Shown one piece after another: positions 47,273 to 57,007 of a stretch of DNA of 64,000 nucleotides. Source of the DNA: Halopseudomonas pertucinogena (GTDB lineage Bacteria > Pseudomonadota > Gammaproteobacteria > Pseudomonadales > Pseudomonadaceae); contig NZ_BMNN01000001.1 in assembly GCF_014646575.1 (NCBI RefSeq), forward strand, positions 434,001 to 498,000, in the 5' to 3' direction. Below the pieces are notes generated by a model. It had not been told where the DNA came from, ran no database searches, and was given only the letters and a program-made list of their open reading frames with translations. The position numbers and the translations under genes were made by a program. Position 1 is the stretch's first letter; the number at the start of each line of letters is the position of its first letter.

Positions 47273-49078
47273 ATGTCGGATTCACGGAAAGAAAGTTTTG
47301 CTCGCTCCAGCGTGCGCATCTATCTGCGGCTGCTCGGTTACGTCAAGCCTTACTGGCTGGCCTTTGCGGTCAGTATCTTCGGTTTCATGATCTTTGCCTC
47401 CAGTCAGCCGGCCATGGCGGCGATGCTGAAGTATTTCGTTGATGGGCTGACAGAGGGGAACAGCGCGCAATTTCTCGGCGTGCCGCTGATGTGGGGCTTC
47501 CCGCTGTTCATCATTGTCGTGGCGCTGTATCAGGGCGTCGGCTCCTTCCTTGGTAACTACTACCTCGCCCGAGTCTCGCTGGGCGTGGTCCACGATCTGC
47601 GCACCGCCCTGTTCGATAATCTGCTGACACTTCCCAATCGCTACTTCGACAACCACAATTCCGGCCACCTGGTGTCCCGGGTCACCTTCAACGTGACCAT
47701 GGTCACCGGCGCCGCCACTGACGCGATCAAGGTGGTGTTCCGCGAGGGGATGACCGTCCTTTTCCTGTTCGGCTATCTGCTGTGGATGAACTGGAAGCTG
47801 ACCCTGGTACTGATTGCGGTGCTCCCGTTGATCGGCCTCATGGTCAACAGTACCAGCAAGAAATTCCGCAAGCAGAGCAAGAAGATCCAGACCGCGATGG
47901 GGGACGTGACCCACGTGACCTCCGAGACCATTACCGGTTACCGGGTGGTGCGCAGCTTCGGGGGTGAGACCTACGAGAGCGAGCGCTTTCACCGTGCCAG
48001 CGAGAACAACCGCCAGCGAGGTCTGAAGATGGTGCGCACCGGCGCGGTATTCACCCCCATGCTGCAGCTGGCGACCTTCAGTGCCATGGCCGGAGTGATG
48101 TTCCTCGTGCTGTTCCTGCGTGGCGATGCCACAGCCGGTGACCTGGTTGCCTATATCACCGCTGCGGGCATGCTGCCCAAGCCGATCCGTCAGCTGTCGG
48201 AGGTGAGCGCCAACATCCAGAAGGGCATCGCCGCTGCCGAGAGCATCTTCGAGCAGCTGGACGAGGCGCCCGAACTGGACACCGGTGATATCGAGCGTGA
48301 CAGGGTCAGTGGCCGGATCGAGGTCAGGAACCTGTCATTCCGCTATCCGGGTACGGACAAGCCGGTGCTGAGGGATATCAACTTCACCGTGGAACCCGGG
48401 CAGATGATCGCGCTGGTCGGTCGCTCGGGCAGTGGCAAGTCAACCCTGGCCAACCTGATCCCGCGGTTCTACAACCATGATCAGGGCCAGATCCTGATAG
48501 ACGGTGTGGCGGTGGAGGATTACAGACTGCGCAACCTGCGCCGGCATATTGCGCTGGTCACCCAGCATGTCACCCTGTTCAACGATACCGTGGCGAACAA
48601 TATAGCCTACGGTGACCTGTCCGGTGCGCCGCGCGAGGATGTCATCCGCGCGGCCGAAGCCGCCTATGCACGGGAATTCATCGAACAGCTGCCCCAGGGC
48701 TTCGATACCCTGGTCGGCGAGAATGGCGTGCTGCTGTCCGGCGGGCAGCGCCAGCGCCTGGCCATTGCCCGGGCGCTGCTGCGTGATGCGCCGATCCTGA
48801 TACTGGACGAGGCTACCTCCGCGCTGGACACCGAGTCGGAAAGGCACATCCAGGCCGCCCTTGACCGGGTCATGGAAGGGCGCACGGCACTGGTGATCGC
48901 CCACCGGCTGTCGACCATCGAAAAGGCCGACATCATCATGGTCATGGACCAGGGGCAGATCGTCGAGCGCGGCAGTCATGCCGAGCTGATGGCGCTCAAC
49001 GGATATTATGCTCGGCTGCACAGCATGCAGTTCGAGGAAAAGACGCCCGAAGGGCAGGAACAAGCGACAGATGAATGA
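47273..49078 (+). CDS. msbA: Lipid A flippase MsbA
   Basis: A 601-residue ABC exporter half-transporter that flips lipid A-core across the inner membrane. Six membrane helices fill residues 1-330, and the ATPase has Walker [13 protein letters not shown]-loop [10 protein letters not shown], signature [16 protein letters not shown], Walker [13 protein letters not shown] and the switch His in [13 protein letters not shown]. Length is that of the family. A 188-bp divergent gap separates it from the kinase-like gene; TTGACC at 47219 and a GATAAACT stretch lie there but are badly spaced. It overlaps hldE slightly at its 3' end. Confidence 0.96.
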   Translation: MSDSRKESFARSSVRIYLRLLGYVKPYWLAFAVSIFGFMIFASSQPAMAAMLKYFVDGLTEGNSAQFLGVPLMWGFPLFIIVVALYQGVGSFLGNYYLARVSLGVVHDLRTALFDNLLTLPNRYFDNHNSGHLVSRVTFNVTMVTGAATDAIKVVFREGMTVLFLFGYLLWMNWKLTLVLIAVLPLIGLMVNSTSKKFRKQSKKIQTAMGDVTHVTSETITGYRVVRSFGGETYESERFHRASENNRQRGLKMVRTGAVFTPMLQLATFSAMAGVMFLVLFLRGDATAGDLVAYITAAGMLPKPIRQLSEVSANIQKGIAAAESIFEQLDEAPELDTGDIERDRVSGRIEVRNLSFRYPGTDKPVLRDINFTVEPGQMIALVGRSGSGKSTLANLIPRFYNHDQGQILIDGVAVEDYRLRNLRRHIALVTQHVTLFNDTVANNIAYGDLSGAPREDVIRAAEAAYAREFIEQLPQGFDTLVGENGVLLSGGQRQRLAIARALLRDAPILILDEATSALDTESERHIQAALDRVMEGRTALVIAHRLSTIEKADIIMVMDQGQIVERGSHAELMALNGYYARLHSMQFEEKTPEGQEQATDE

Positions 49079-49082
49079 TGCC

Positions 49083-50507
49083 ATGAAAGTGACCATGCCC
49101 CGTTTTGACTCCGCACCGGTTCTGGTGGTGGGGGACATCATGCTCGACCGTTACTGGCACGGGCCCAGCGAGCGGATCTCTCCGGAGGCGCCGGTGCCGG
49201 TGATCAAGGTGGACCAGATCGAGGACCGCCCCGGTGGCGCAGGCAACGTGGCGCTGAACATTGCAGCCCTCGGTGCGCCGGCCTGGCTGGTGGGCGTCAC
49301 GGGGGAGGATGAAGCGGCGGAGATCCTGCGTCGCCGGCTGAACGCGGCGGGGGTCTACTGCGAGTTCCAGCAGCATGCCGAGCAGCCGACCATCACCAAG
49401 CTGCGGGTCATCAGTCGCCACCAGCAGCTGTTGCGGGTCGACTTCGAGGAGCCCTTCGACACGGACGGCGAAGCCATGCTGGCATCGGTCGGTGGGCTGC
49501 TGGACAAGGCGCGGGTGATGGTGCTGTCCGATTACGGCAAGGGCGCGCTGGTCAATCATCAGGCGCTGATCCGGCTGGCCACCGAGCGCGGTGTGCCGGT
49601 GCTGGCTGACCCCAAGGGCAAGGATTTCACCATCTACCGCGGGGCCACACTGATCACGCCGAACATGAGTGAGTTCGAGGCCGTGGTCGGGCGCTGTGCC
49701 AACGAGCAGGAGCTGGTGGACAGGGGCATGGCGCTGATTGAGGAGCTGGACATGCAGGCGCTGCTGGTCACCCGCAGCGAGCACGGCATGACCCTGTTGC
49801 GCCGGGGCGAGCCGGCGCTGCACCTGCCGGCCCGGGCTCGGGAAGTCTTCGACGTCACCGGCGCGGGCGACACGGTGATATCTACGCTGGCCACCGCGCT
49901 GGCCGCCGGTGAGCAGCTGCCCAACGCGGTAGCGCTGGCCAACCTGGCGGCGGGCATCGTCATCGGCAAGCTGGGTACCGCAGCGATCAGCGCGCCGGAA
50001 CTGCGCCGGGCCGTGCAGCATACCCAGGGCGCCGGCCGCGGGGTGATGTCGCCCGAGCAGCTGCTGGTGGCGGTGGAAGATGCCCGCGCCCACGGCGAAC
50101 GCATCGTCTTCACCAACGGTTGCTTCGACATCATCCATGCCGGCCATGTGGGCTACCTCGAAGAAGCCCGCGCCCAGGGCGACCGGCTGATCGTTGCCAT
50201 CAATGATGACGCCTCCGTCACCCGGCTCAAGGGGCCTGGCCGGCCGATCAACGCGGTTGAACGGCGGATGGCGGTACTCGCCGGACTGGAGGCGGTGGAC
50301 TGGGTGGTCAGCTTTACCGAGGACACGCCCGAAGCATTGCTGCAGCAGATACGCCCCGACGTGCTGGTCAAGGGCGGCGATTACGGTATCGACCAGGTGG
50401 TGGGTGCGCCGATCGTGCAGGGCTATGGCGGTGAGGTGAAGGTGCTGCAGTTTGTCGACAGCTGCTCCACCACCGCGATCGTGGAAAAGATCCGCGAGCA
50501 GAGCTGA
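49083..50507 (+). CDS. hldE: Bifunctional heptose kinase / adenylyltransferase
   Basis: A 474-residue enzyme for ADP-heptose synthesis. The N-terminal PfkB/ribokinase domain has [20 protein letters not shown] and [17 protein letters not shown]. The C-terminal nucleotidyltransferase has [20 protein letters not shown] (HxGH) and [12 protein letters not shown] 49083 (MKVTMPRFD) matches the start of other HldE proteins; an ATG at 49071, inside the msbA end, has the better AGGAA ribosome site and would add four residues. The msbA-hldE order equals that in P. aeruginosa, and the gene supplies the donor for waaC and waaF at the other end of the window. Confidence 0.94.
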   Translation: MKVTMPRFDSAPVLVVGDIMLDRYWHGPSERISPEAPVPVIKVDQIEDRPGGAGNVALNIAALGAPAWLVGVTGEDEAAEILRRRLNAAGVYCEFQQHAEQPTITKLRVISRHQQLLRVDFEEPFDTDGEAMLASVGGLLDKARVMVLSDYGKGALVNHQALIRLATERGVPVLADPKGKDFTIYRGATLITPNMSEFEAVVGRCANEQELVDRGMALIEELDMQALLVTRSEHGMTLLRRGEPALHLPARAREVFDVTGAGDTVISTLATALAAGEQLPNAVALANLAAGIVIGKLGTAAISAPELRRAVQHTQGAGRGVMSPEQLLVAVEDARAHGERIVFTNGCFDIIHAGHVGYLEEARAQGDRLIVAINDDASVTRLKGPGRPINAVERRMAVLAGLEAVDWVVSFTEDTPEALLQQIRPDVLVKGGDYGIDQVVGAPIVQGYGGEVKVLQFVDSCSTTAIVEKIREQS

Positions 50508-50529
50508 GCGACGACCCCTTCAGCGATCA

Positions 50530-50994
50530 TCAGGGCCGGAACGCGTTGTCCGCGTGGCAATACATCCGCCCTGAGCTGCTGCTGTTGTTACAGCGGCCGG
50601 CGAACCACTGCTTCGCCGCCTTGCGGCAGTTGCGATAATCGATCGAGCCCTTGCGATGGTTGCTGCATACACTGGCGAAGGTGACGTGCGTGCCGTCGTA
50701 TTCATAGTAAACCTGATATTCGGTCAGCTCCCCGCGACCATTGGTCCATCTCACCCTTTCGGTTCTGTTTCGGATGTCCCGGGGCTTGCTCTCGGTGCGG
50801 GCTCTGCTCTTCGGGGGCCGGGCCCGGACCGGCGCGCTGGTGTTGATCTGGCGACTGGGCTGATAGTTGCGGTCATTGAACTCGGTCTGGCGTGGGGCGG
50901 GGTCGCCGACCGAGGCGAAGGTGCCGGGCGCAGCGCTGAACAGCCAGAGCTGCAGCATGCCGAAGATGCGCAATGCGCAGGAGCGGGCATTCAT
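50530..50994 (-). CDS. Secreted protein of unknown function, Cys- and Arg-rich
   Basis: A 154-residue protein with a probable signal peptide (MNARSCALRIFGMLQLWLFS, cut near AAPGTFA-SVGD). The middle is Arg/Pro-rich and disordered-looking. The last 60 residues (YEYDGTHVTFASVCSNHRKG, then CRKAAKQWF, GRC and MYCHADNAF) contain four Cys that could form disulfides in the periplasm. ATG 50994 with AAGGGAA upstream is preferred over a longer frame. It ends 22 bp from the hldE stop, convergent. I do not recognise a family. Confidence 0.65.
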   Translation of the reverse strand: MNARSCALRIFGMLQLWLFSAAPGTFASVGDPAPRQTEFNDRNYQPSRQINTSAPVRARPPKSRARTESKPRDIRNRTERVRWTNGRGELTEYQVYYEYDGTHVTFASVCSNHRKGSIDYRNCRKAAKQWFAGRCNNSSSSGRMYCHADNAFRP

Positions 50995-51127
50995 GGGGTT
51001 CCCTTGGGTGATCCGGGTGCGTGAACTGCGCAAAGCCTAGCAAGGGAAGCGGAGCGGGGAAGTGCATGGGTCACAGAGTGGCCCACGGGGCCGGCGGGGC
51101 GGTCAGGTTTGCGATCCAGGTCGCAGC

Positions 51128-51147
51128 GGCCGGGTTCCTTCCCGGCC
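51128..51147 (-). terminator. Strong GC hairpin after the CoA-transferase gene
   Basis: GGCCGGG and CCCGGCC form a perfect 7-bp stem with a 6-base loop, 19 bp beyond the CoA-transferase stop. There is no T-run, so it is a hairpin-only candidate. The repeat GGTCGCAG flanks it on both sides. Confidence 0.45.
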
Positions 51148-51165
51148 ATCCGAGGGTCGCAGGCG

Positions 51166-52662
51166 TCAGCCGGCGGCGCGCATATGGCCGAACTCTTCCA
51201 GGTTCAGGTGCCATTCGACGGCTTCGCGCAGCAGGTGCGGGGTGTGGCCCCCCTTGGCGCAGGCACGTTCGAAGTAATCGTTCAGCGCGTCGCGGTATTC
51301 GGGGTGGACGCAGTTGTCGATGATGACCCGCGCGCGCTCACGCGGCGCGAGCCCACGCAGGTCCGCCAGGCCCTGTTCGGTCACCAGGATATCCACGTCG
51401 TGCTCGGTATGGTCGACATGGCTGACCATGGGCACAACGCTGGAAATGGCGCCGCCCTTGGCGATCGACTTGGTGACGAAGATGGCCAGGTTGGCGTTGC
51501 GGGCGAAATCCCCCGAGCCGCCGATACCATTCATCATCCGGGTGCCGCCGACGTGGGTCGAGTTGACGTTGCCGTAGATATCGAACTCCAGCGCGGTGTT
51601 GATGCCGATGATGCCCAGCCGTCGGACGATTTCCGGGTGGTTGGACATTTCCTGTGGGCGCATCACCAGCTTGTCCTTGTACTTCTCCAGGTTGCCGAAC
51701 ACGCGCTCGTTGCAGCGACCGGACAGGGTGATGGAGCAGCCGGAGGCGAACTTCATCTTGCCCGCATCGATCAGCTCGAAGGTGCAGTCCTGGAGGACTT
51801 CGGAGTACATCACCAGGTCTTCGAACGGCGAGTTGATCAGGCCGCACATCACCGCATTGGCAATGTTGCCGATACCGGCCTGCAGCGGACCGAGGTTGTT
51901 GGGCAGCCGGCCTGCATCCACCTCACGCTTGAAGAAGGCGATCAGATGATCGGCGATGCCCTGGGTTTCCTCGTCCGGCGGGGTGACCGTGGAGTAGGAG
52001 TCCGGCTGGTTGGTGATGACGATCGCCGCGATCTTGGCCGGATCAATGGGTATCGCGGTGCTGCCGATGCGCTGCTCCGAGCTGACCAGCGGGATCGGTG
52101 TGCGGGTCGGCCGGTAGGTCGGGATGTAGATGTCGTGCAGACCTTCCAGGTTCGGGTTATGGGCGAGGTTGATCTCGACCACCACCTGTCTGGCGAAAAT
52201 GGCGAAGCTCGCCGAGTTGCCGACCGAGGTGGTCGGTACGATGTGGCCTTCCTCGGTGATGGCAACCGCTTCGATAACGGCGATATCGGGGGTTTTCAGT
52301 TGGTGGTTGCGCATCTGTTCGACGGTGTCGGACAGGTGCTGGTCGATGAACATCACCTCGCCCTGGTTGATCGCCTTGCGCAGCGTGGCGTCCACCTGGA
52401 AGGGCATGCGCCGCGCCAGGACGCCGGCTTCGGTCATCTGCTTGTCCAGATCGTTGCCGAGGCTGGCGCCGGTGAGCAGGCTGATCTTCAATGGTTCTTC
52501 CCTTGCACGCTCTACAAGCGCCAGGGGAACGGCCTTGGCCTCTCCTGCACGGGTGAAGCCACTCATGCCAACGGTCATGCCGTCCTTGATCAGCAATGCC
52601 GCCTCTGCCGCGTCCATGACCTTGTCATGCAACGCGGGCATACGAATACGATCTTTATACAT
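51166..52662 (-). CDS. Acetyl-CoA hydrolase / succinyl-CoA:acetate-type CoA-transferase
   Basis: A 498-residue class I CoA-transferase of the AcoT/ScpC type. It has GMTVGMSGFTRAGEAKAVPL, QAGIGNIANAVMCGLINSPF, EFDIYGNVNSTHVGGTRMMN, GSGDFARNANLAIF and VTEQGLADLRGLAPRERA. It moves CoA between acetate, propionate and succinate or related acids in the cytoplasm. In P. aeruginosa a homologue (PA5445) lies near the A-band cluster. GGAA lies before the ATG. The exact acid pair cannot be read from sequence. Confidence 0.88.
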   Translation of the reverse strand: MYKDRIRMPALHDKVMDAAEAALLIKDGMTVGMSGFTRAGEAKAVPLALVERAREEPLKISLLTGASLGNDLDKQMTEAGVLARRMPFQVDATLRKAINQGEVMFIDQHLSDTVEQMRNHQLKTPDIAVIEAVAITEEGHIVPTTSVGNSASFAIFARQVVVEINLAHNPNLEGLHDIYIPTYRPTRTPIPLVSSEQRIGSTAIPIDPAKIAAIVITNQPDSYSTVTPPDEETQGIADHLIAFFKREVDAGRLPNNLGPLQAGIGNIANAVMCGLINSPFEDLVMYSEVLQDCTFELIDAGKMKFASGCSITLSGRCNERVFGNLEKYKDKLVMRPQEMSNHPEIVRRLGIIGINTALEFDIYGNVNSTHVGGTRMMNGIGGSGDFARNANLAIFVTKSIAKGGAISSVVPMVSHVDHTEHDVDILVTEQGLADLRGLAPRERARVIIDNCVHPEYRDALNDYFERACAKGGHTPHLLREAVEWHLNLEEFGHMRAAG

Positions 52663-52745
52663 GCAGATTCCGTCCGGATTATTTCAACATATCGGAGTCT
52701 AAGGCCTGCGCTCCGGCCGGGGGCAGTCTACATTGGTCTAACTGG

Positions 52746-53618
52746 TCAACCCCCGTTCAGGCCCGCCGGCCATGCGCAGTGGGACTCGGCTACCACCCAG
52801 CCGGGCTGGGGCGCGAAGGCCTCGCTGAGCAGGAGATTGCCGGCCTGCTGCTCGATCAGTTCACCTTTTTTCAGGGTGAACAGCCGGCCGTTGGCGGTGC
52901 CGTCCACCAGCTCAGCGAGAAAGAGATCCGGCTGTTGCGGGTCCATACGGGCGATGAGTTCGCCGCTGCGTGCATCCAGCTCTTCGTCTGCGTGCAGTGC
53001 GCTCAGATCATGGCAGGGCGGCGGTGTGAGGCGCATGTGGTAGACAAGCTGCAACGAGTTGGTCGGCAGGTGGACGTAGGCACGGGGCCGCTCCAGCAGG
53101 TTCAGCTCCCGGCACAGAACGGCACGGGTGGCGCTGTGGTGGGGGCTGAGGCTGTACCAGCGTCGCGGGTCGGTGGGCAGGGTATCGGCGTAGGGTGTTG
53201 GCAGCCAGACCTCCTGATAACGGCCCGGCAGCCAGGCGGGCCCGCATTGCAGCAGCAATTCCTCGGCAAGTTCGGTCATCAGCGTCAGCAGGGGCAGGCG
53301 CAGTTCATGAGCGGGCACGTAGCCGGACAGCAGCTTGAGGACTTCGTCGTTGCGGTCGGGGCGTTGCTGGCGCACCAGCAGGCGGAATTCGCGCTGCTGC
53401 CAGACGAAGTTGATATCCGCCGATACGCCGAGGTTGGCGACGGTCAATTCGAACCGGTCGGGATCATCCACCTGGATCGGCTGGCGCAGGGCAAGCATTT
53501 CCGAGAAGCTCAGCGGGTTGCCGACGGGGGTGTAGCGCAGCACTTCGGGGTCGGCCTGGACGTGCACCGCCTGCGTCTTGAACGCCACGGGGTTTCTGCG
53601 GGCAATGATTCTGCTCAT
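52746..53618 (-). CDS. Conserved protein of unknown function
   Basis: A 290-residue protein without membrane segments or signal peptide. It has EVLRYTPVGNPLSFSEMLAL, LTVANLGVSADINFVWQQRE and GWVVAESHCAWPAGLN, none of which I can tie to a family. The ATG at 53618 has GGGAGGCAGG upstream and is preferred over one 12 bases before. It lies between the CoA-transferase and aldo/keto reductase genes on the same strand. The place resembles that of a hypothetical gene before PA4992 in P. aeruginosa. Confidence 0.7.
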   Translation of the reverse strand: MSRIIARRNPVAFKTQAVHVQADPEVLRYTPVGNPLSFSEMLALRQPIQVDDPDRFELTVANLGVSADINFVWQQREFRLLVRQQRPDRNDEVLKLLSGYVPAHELRLPLLTLMTELAEELLLQCGPAWLPGRYQEVWLPTPYADTLPTDPRRWYSLSPHHSATRAVLCRELNLLERPRAYVHLPTNSLQLVYHMRLTPPPCHDLSALHADEELDARSGELIARMDPQQPDLFLAELVDGTANGRLFTLKKGELIEQQAGNLLLSEAFAPQPGWVVAESHCAWPAGLNGG

Positions 53619-53664
53619 CCTGCCTCCCACTTGCTGTGGTCTTCGCCAGGGCGAAGGGCCAGGG

Positions 53665-54465
53665 TTACTTTTTCTCCAGAATCCGCGCTACGGTTTCGAC
53701 GTTCTGCCGCAGGTGCACCGGGTTGATGGTGCCGATGATGGCGCTGGTGACGGCTGGGTGGCTGAATACCAGCTCGAACCCGGCGGTCAGTGGGTCTTCA
53801 CCTTCAAGGCAGATATGCCCGCTGGCCAGCGCCTTCTTCACCAGAATGCCCTTGCCGTGGGCCTGGGCATAATCCAGCACCGGGCGTTCGGCCTGCTCGC
53901 GCAGGTTCCAGGTGACCATGGCACAGTCTCCCGTTTCCAGCGCCCTTATCCCGCCTTCGACGGTCTTGCCGGAAAAGCCGTAGCCGCGGATCAGGCCTTC
54001 CTGCTTGAGCTGCTGCAATGCAGGATAGACCTCATCTTCCAGAACTGTCAGGTCGTTGCCGTCGGAGTGCACGAGAACCAGATCCAGATAGTCGGTGTGC
54101 AGCCGTTGCAGTGAGCGCTCTACCGAACGCCGGGTGTGGGCGGCGCTGAAGTCGAAGCGGGACTCGCCATTGTCGAACTCTTCGCCCACCTTGCTGCACA
54201 GTATCCATTCCTGACGCTGCCCGCTCAACAAGGGCCCCAGACGCTCCTCGCTGGTGCCGTAGGCCGGCGCGGTATCAAGCAGGTTGATGCCCGCGTCCCT
54301 CGCCAGGGCGAGCAGATCGCGGACCTGACTGTCGTCCGGCAGCTCGAACCCGCTGGGATATTTGACGCCCTGGTTGCGGCCGATCTTGACCGTGCCCAGG
54401 CCCAGCGGTGAGACGGTGAGGCCGGTGGTGCCCAGCGGGCGGTGGAAGGAGTGCAGGGTTTTCAT
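53665..54465 (-). CDS. Aldo/keto reductase
   Basis: A 266-residue NADPH-dependent reductase with the family barrel: SPLGLGTVKIGRN, INLLDTAPAYGTSEERLG (Asp and Tyr of the tetrad), ILCSKVGEEFD (Lys), LDLVLVHSDG (His) and a C-terminal SAIIGTINPVHLRQNV that binds NADPH phosphate. Substrate unknown. The ATG at 54465 overlaps the stop of the FAD enzyme by 4 bp, so the two are coupled, as PA4992-PA4991 in P. aeruginosa. Confidence 0.88.
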   Translation of the reverse strand: MKTLHSFHRPLGTTGLTVSPLGLGTVKIGRNQGVKYPSGFELPDDSQVRDLLALARDAGINLLDTAPAYGTSEERLGPLLSGQRQEWILCSKVGEEFDNGESRFDFSAAHTRRSVERSLQRLHTDYLDLVLVHSDGNDLTVLEDEVYPALQQLKQEGLIRGYGFSGKTVEGGIRALETGDCAMVTWNLREQAERPVLDYAQAHGKGILVKKALASGHICLEGEDPLTAGFELVFSHPAVTSAIIGTINPVHLRQNVETVARILEKK

Positions 54466-55634
54466 CTGAACAGGGTGTCCCATACCGGTGCCGCTATGGC
54501 CGGCTGCGGCTGGCCACTGGCGGGTTGTGCATGTTGGGGCTGCACGGCCTGACGCTGCAGTTCGGCCATTGCCTGATCGGTGAGATCAGGCGCCAGGGCC
54601 AGTTTGGTCGGCCAGCAGACCAGGGTGTTGCCGACCGCCTGAATGAAGGCATTATCGGGCCGGGCATTGCTGCTCTGCGCCGGTTCGGCGCGGGTGACCG
54701 GCAGGGTTGCCCACTGGCAGTCGCTGAGGTCAACCCAGGGCAGCAGTTCGCCCAGCTCCTTCTTCGCCTGGGCAATCAGGGCGTCGGCGCTCATGTCGGT
54801 ACCTGTCTCGGCAAGATCGCCCCCCAGATACCAGCACCACTGGCCGTCGGCACAGGGGTGGGTAGTGATGGTGATGCGCGGTTTGGGGCTGGCACCGAGG
54901 CAGTGGGCGTACACCGGCGGCAGCGCTGCGCCCTTGACCAGCACCATCTGCAGCGGGCGACGCTGCATGGCCGGCTGGCTGATGCCGGCGCCCTTGAGCA
55001 GGGCCTCGTTGCCTTCGCCGGCGGCCAGCACATAGCGCTGGGCCAGGACCTGCCGACCATTGACCTGCAGGCCGGTGATGCCGCTCTGGCTGTCGCCCTC
55101 GAGCGTTGCGGAACCGGCAATGAGACTGTCGCCGGCGAGCTCGGCGAGCCGGCGCACCACATCCGGTACGTCCAGTACCAGTTCGCTGAGGCGGTAGACC
55201 TTGCCCCTGAAGGCGGGGGTGGCAAATACCGCCGGCAACTCGCTGCCCTTGACCTGATCCACCCGGCCACGCAGGGCCTTGCTGGCGAAGAAACCGGCCA
55301 GGTTGCTGACCAGACTGCCCGGGGACCACAGGTAGTGGTGGGCCGACAGCACCCGCACGCCCTGCAGGTCCAGTTCGCCGCTGCCATCCAGGCAGGCACG
55401 CCAGCGCGCGGGCATGCCGGCGATGGCCTCGGCAGCCGTGGTCAGCTTGCCATGGAGCGCATATTTGGTGCCGCCGTGGATGATGCCCTGTGACTTGCTG
55501 CTCTGGCCGCTGCCCAGGGCACCGGACTCGATCAGCAGGGTACTGAAGCCCTGCTGCTGCAGGCGTGCATTGAGCCAGAGGCCGGCGATGCCGCCGCCGA
55601 GAATACAGATGTCGGTGTGCAGGGGTGTAGTCAT
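54462..55634 (-). CDS. FAD-dependent oxidoreductase (DAO family)
   Basis: A 390-residue flavoprotein. TDICILGGGIAGLWLNARLQ is the FAD-binding Rossmann motif, and SSKSQGIIHGGTKYAL and VLAAGEGNEALLKGAGI are like those of glycerol-3-phosphate or D-amino-acid oxidase relatives. The C-terminus is Gln/Pro-rich and may be disordered. ATG 55634 is preferred; the longer frame runs into the waaA promoter. No membrane segments, substrate unknown. A link to LPS is only by position. Confidence 0.8.
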   Translation of the reverse strand: MTTPLHTDICILGGGIAGLWLNARLQQQGFSTLLIESGALGSGQSSKSQGIIHGGTKYALHGKLTTAAEAIAGMPARWRACLDGSGELDLQGVRVLSAHHYLWSPGSLVSNLAGFFASKALRGRVDQVKGSELPAVFATPAFRGKVYRLSELVLDVPDVVRRLAELAGDSLIAGSATLEGDSQSGITGLQVNGRQVLAQRYVLAAGEGNEALLKGAGISQPAMQRRPLQMVLVKGAALPPVYAHCLGASPKPRITITTHPCADGQWCWYLGGDLAETGTDMSADALIAQAKKELGELLPWVDLSDCQWATLPVTRAEPAQSSNARPDNAFIQAVGNTLVCWPTKLALAPDLTDQAMAELQRQAVQPQHAQPASGQPQPAIAAPVWDTLFR

Positions 55635-55737
55635 GGGCTCCGCGATATGCCGGTAAAAAGGGGCTGTAGTATAGCCGTCCGCGGCCTGACGGGTCACTTC
55701 TGCTACTCTATGCCGCGTTTCGGTACTGGAGAAGTGC

Positions 55738-56994
55738 ATGGCCCGTTTTCTGTACAGCCTGGTGTTCATTCTGTGTCTGCCGCTGATTCTTGCGCGGCTA
55801 CTGTATCGTGCCTGGCGCGCGCCAGCCTATGCCAGACGCTGGCCGGAGCGTTTTGCCGTGGGCGGGGACCTGCGTCCGGGCGGGATCTGGGTACACGCTG
55901 TGTCGGTGGGCGAATCCATCGCTGCCGCTCCCATGGTACGGGCATTGCTCCGGCGCTATCCGCAGCTGCCGGTCACGGTCACCTGCATGACGCCCACCGG
56001 TTCGGAGCAGATCCGCAAACTGTTCGGTGAGCAGGTCGGCCACGCCTATCTTCCCTATGATCTGCCCTGGCTGCAGCGCCGGCTGATCCGCCGTCTGCAG
56101 CCGCGCATCGCCATCATCATGGAGACCGAGCTGTGGCCGAACATGGTTGCCGAGTGCGGCAGGGCAGGGGTGCCGGTGGTGCTGGCCAACGGGCGGCTGT
56201 CGGAGCGCTCGGCAAGGGGGTATCAGCGGGTGTCATGGCTGGTGCGACCGATGTTTGCGGCGCTGGACTGGCTGGCGGTGCAGAGCGCTCCGGAGGCCGA
56301 GCGTTTCATGGCGCTGGGTGCACAACAGCACGCCCTCACCGTGACGGGGAGTATCAAGTTCGATCTCAAGCCCTCGGCAGCCGTGCTGCAGGGGGCAGCG
56401 GGCTGGCGTAACCAGTGGGGCGGGCGATCGGTGTGGATCGCCGCCAGCACCCATGCCGGTGAGGATGAAGTCGTCCTGCAGGCCCACCGTCAGTTGCTGG
56501 CGCAGCATCCGCAGGCGTTGCTGATACTGGTGCCGCGGCACCCGGAGCGTTTCGATGGGGTGGCCAGGCTGGTGCAGCAGGCGGGCCTGAGCCTGGTCAG
56601 GCGCAGCGCCGGCGTGCAACCGGGGATGTCCGATCAGGTGCTGCTGGGTGACAGCATGGGGGAGCTGATGCAGTTCTACGCCTGTGCCGACGTTGCCTTT
56701 GTCGGTGGCTCGCTGATTCCCGGTGGCGGGCACAATTATCTTGAGCCCGCGGCGCTGGGCTTGCCGGTGCTGTCCGGGCCGCACCGCTTCAACTTCCTGG
56801 AGATAAGCGATCTGCTGGAAAACGCGGGAGCGCTGGTTGAAATTGCCGATGCCGACGCGCTGGCCGCGCAGGTGGGGCGCTGGCTTGACGACTCCGCTTC
56901 TGCCCGGGCCGCAGGTGAGGCCGGGCAGGCGGTGGTCAAGGCCAATCAGGGCGCGCTGGAACGGTTGCTGGAAGGGATAGGGCGGCTCCTCTGA
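55738..56994 (+). CDS. waaA: Kdo transferase (lipid IVA)
   Basis: A 418-residue GT30 enzyme that adds Kdo to lipid IVA at the inner membrane. An N-terminal anchor (LYSLVFILCLPLILARLLY) is followed by GGIWVHAVSVGESIAAAPMV, TCMTPTGSEQIRK, IIMETELWPNMVAEC, VWIAASTHAGEDEVVLQAH and FVGGSLIPGGGHNYLEPAAL. All are WaaA motifs, and the Glu in VGES is catalytic in the family. GGAG lies eight bases before the ATG. It converges with the tolC-type gene, 13 bp apart. Confidence 0.95.
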   Translation: MARFLYSLVFILCLPLILARLLYRAWRAPAYARRWPERFAVGGDLRPGGIWVHAVSVGESIAAAPMVRALLRRYPQLPVTVTCMTPTGSEQIRKLFGEQVGHAYLPYDLPWLQRRLIRRLQPRIAIIMETELWPNMVAECGRAGVPVVLANGRLSERSARGYQRVSWLVRPMFAALDWLAVQSAPEAERFMALGAQQHALTVTGSIKFDLKPSAAVLQGAAGWRNQWGGRSVWIAASTHAGEDEVVLQAHRQLLAQHPQALLILVPRHPERFDGVARLVQQAGLSLVRRSAGVQPGMSDQVLLGDSMGELMQFYACADVAFVGGSLIPGGGHNYLEPAALGLPVLSGPHRFNFLEISDLLENAGALVEIADADALAAQVGRWLDDSASARAAGEAGQAVVKANQGALERLLEGIGRLL

Positions 56995-57007
56995 GCGCCC
57001 TGTCCTG

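Noticed and set aside
51109-53043. Long open frame of 644 codons on the + strand
   Set aside because: It is antisense to the CoA-transferase and the following gene, both with clear family motifs or good starts; high GC leaves long mirror frames open.
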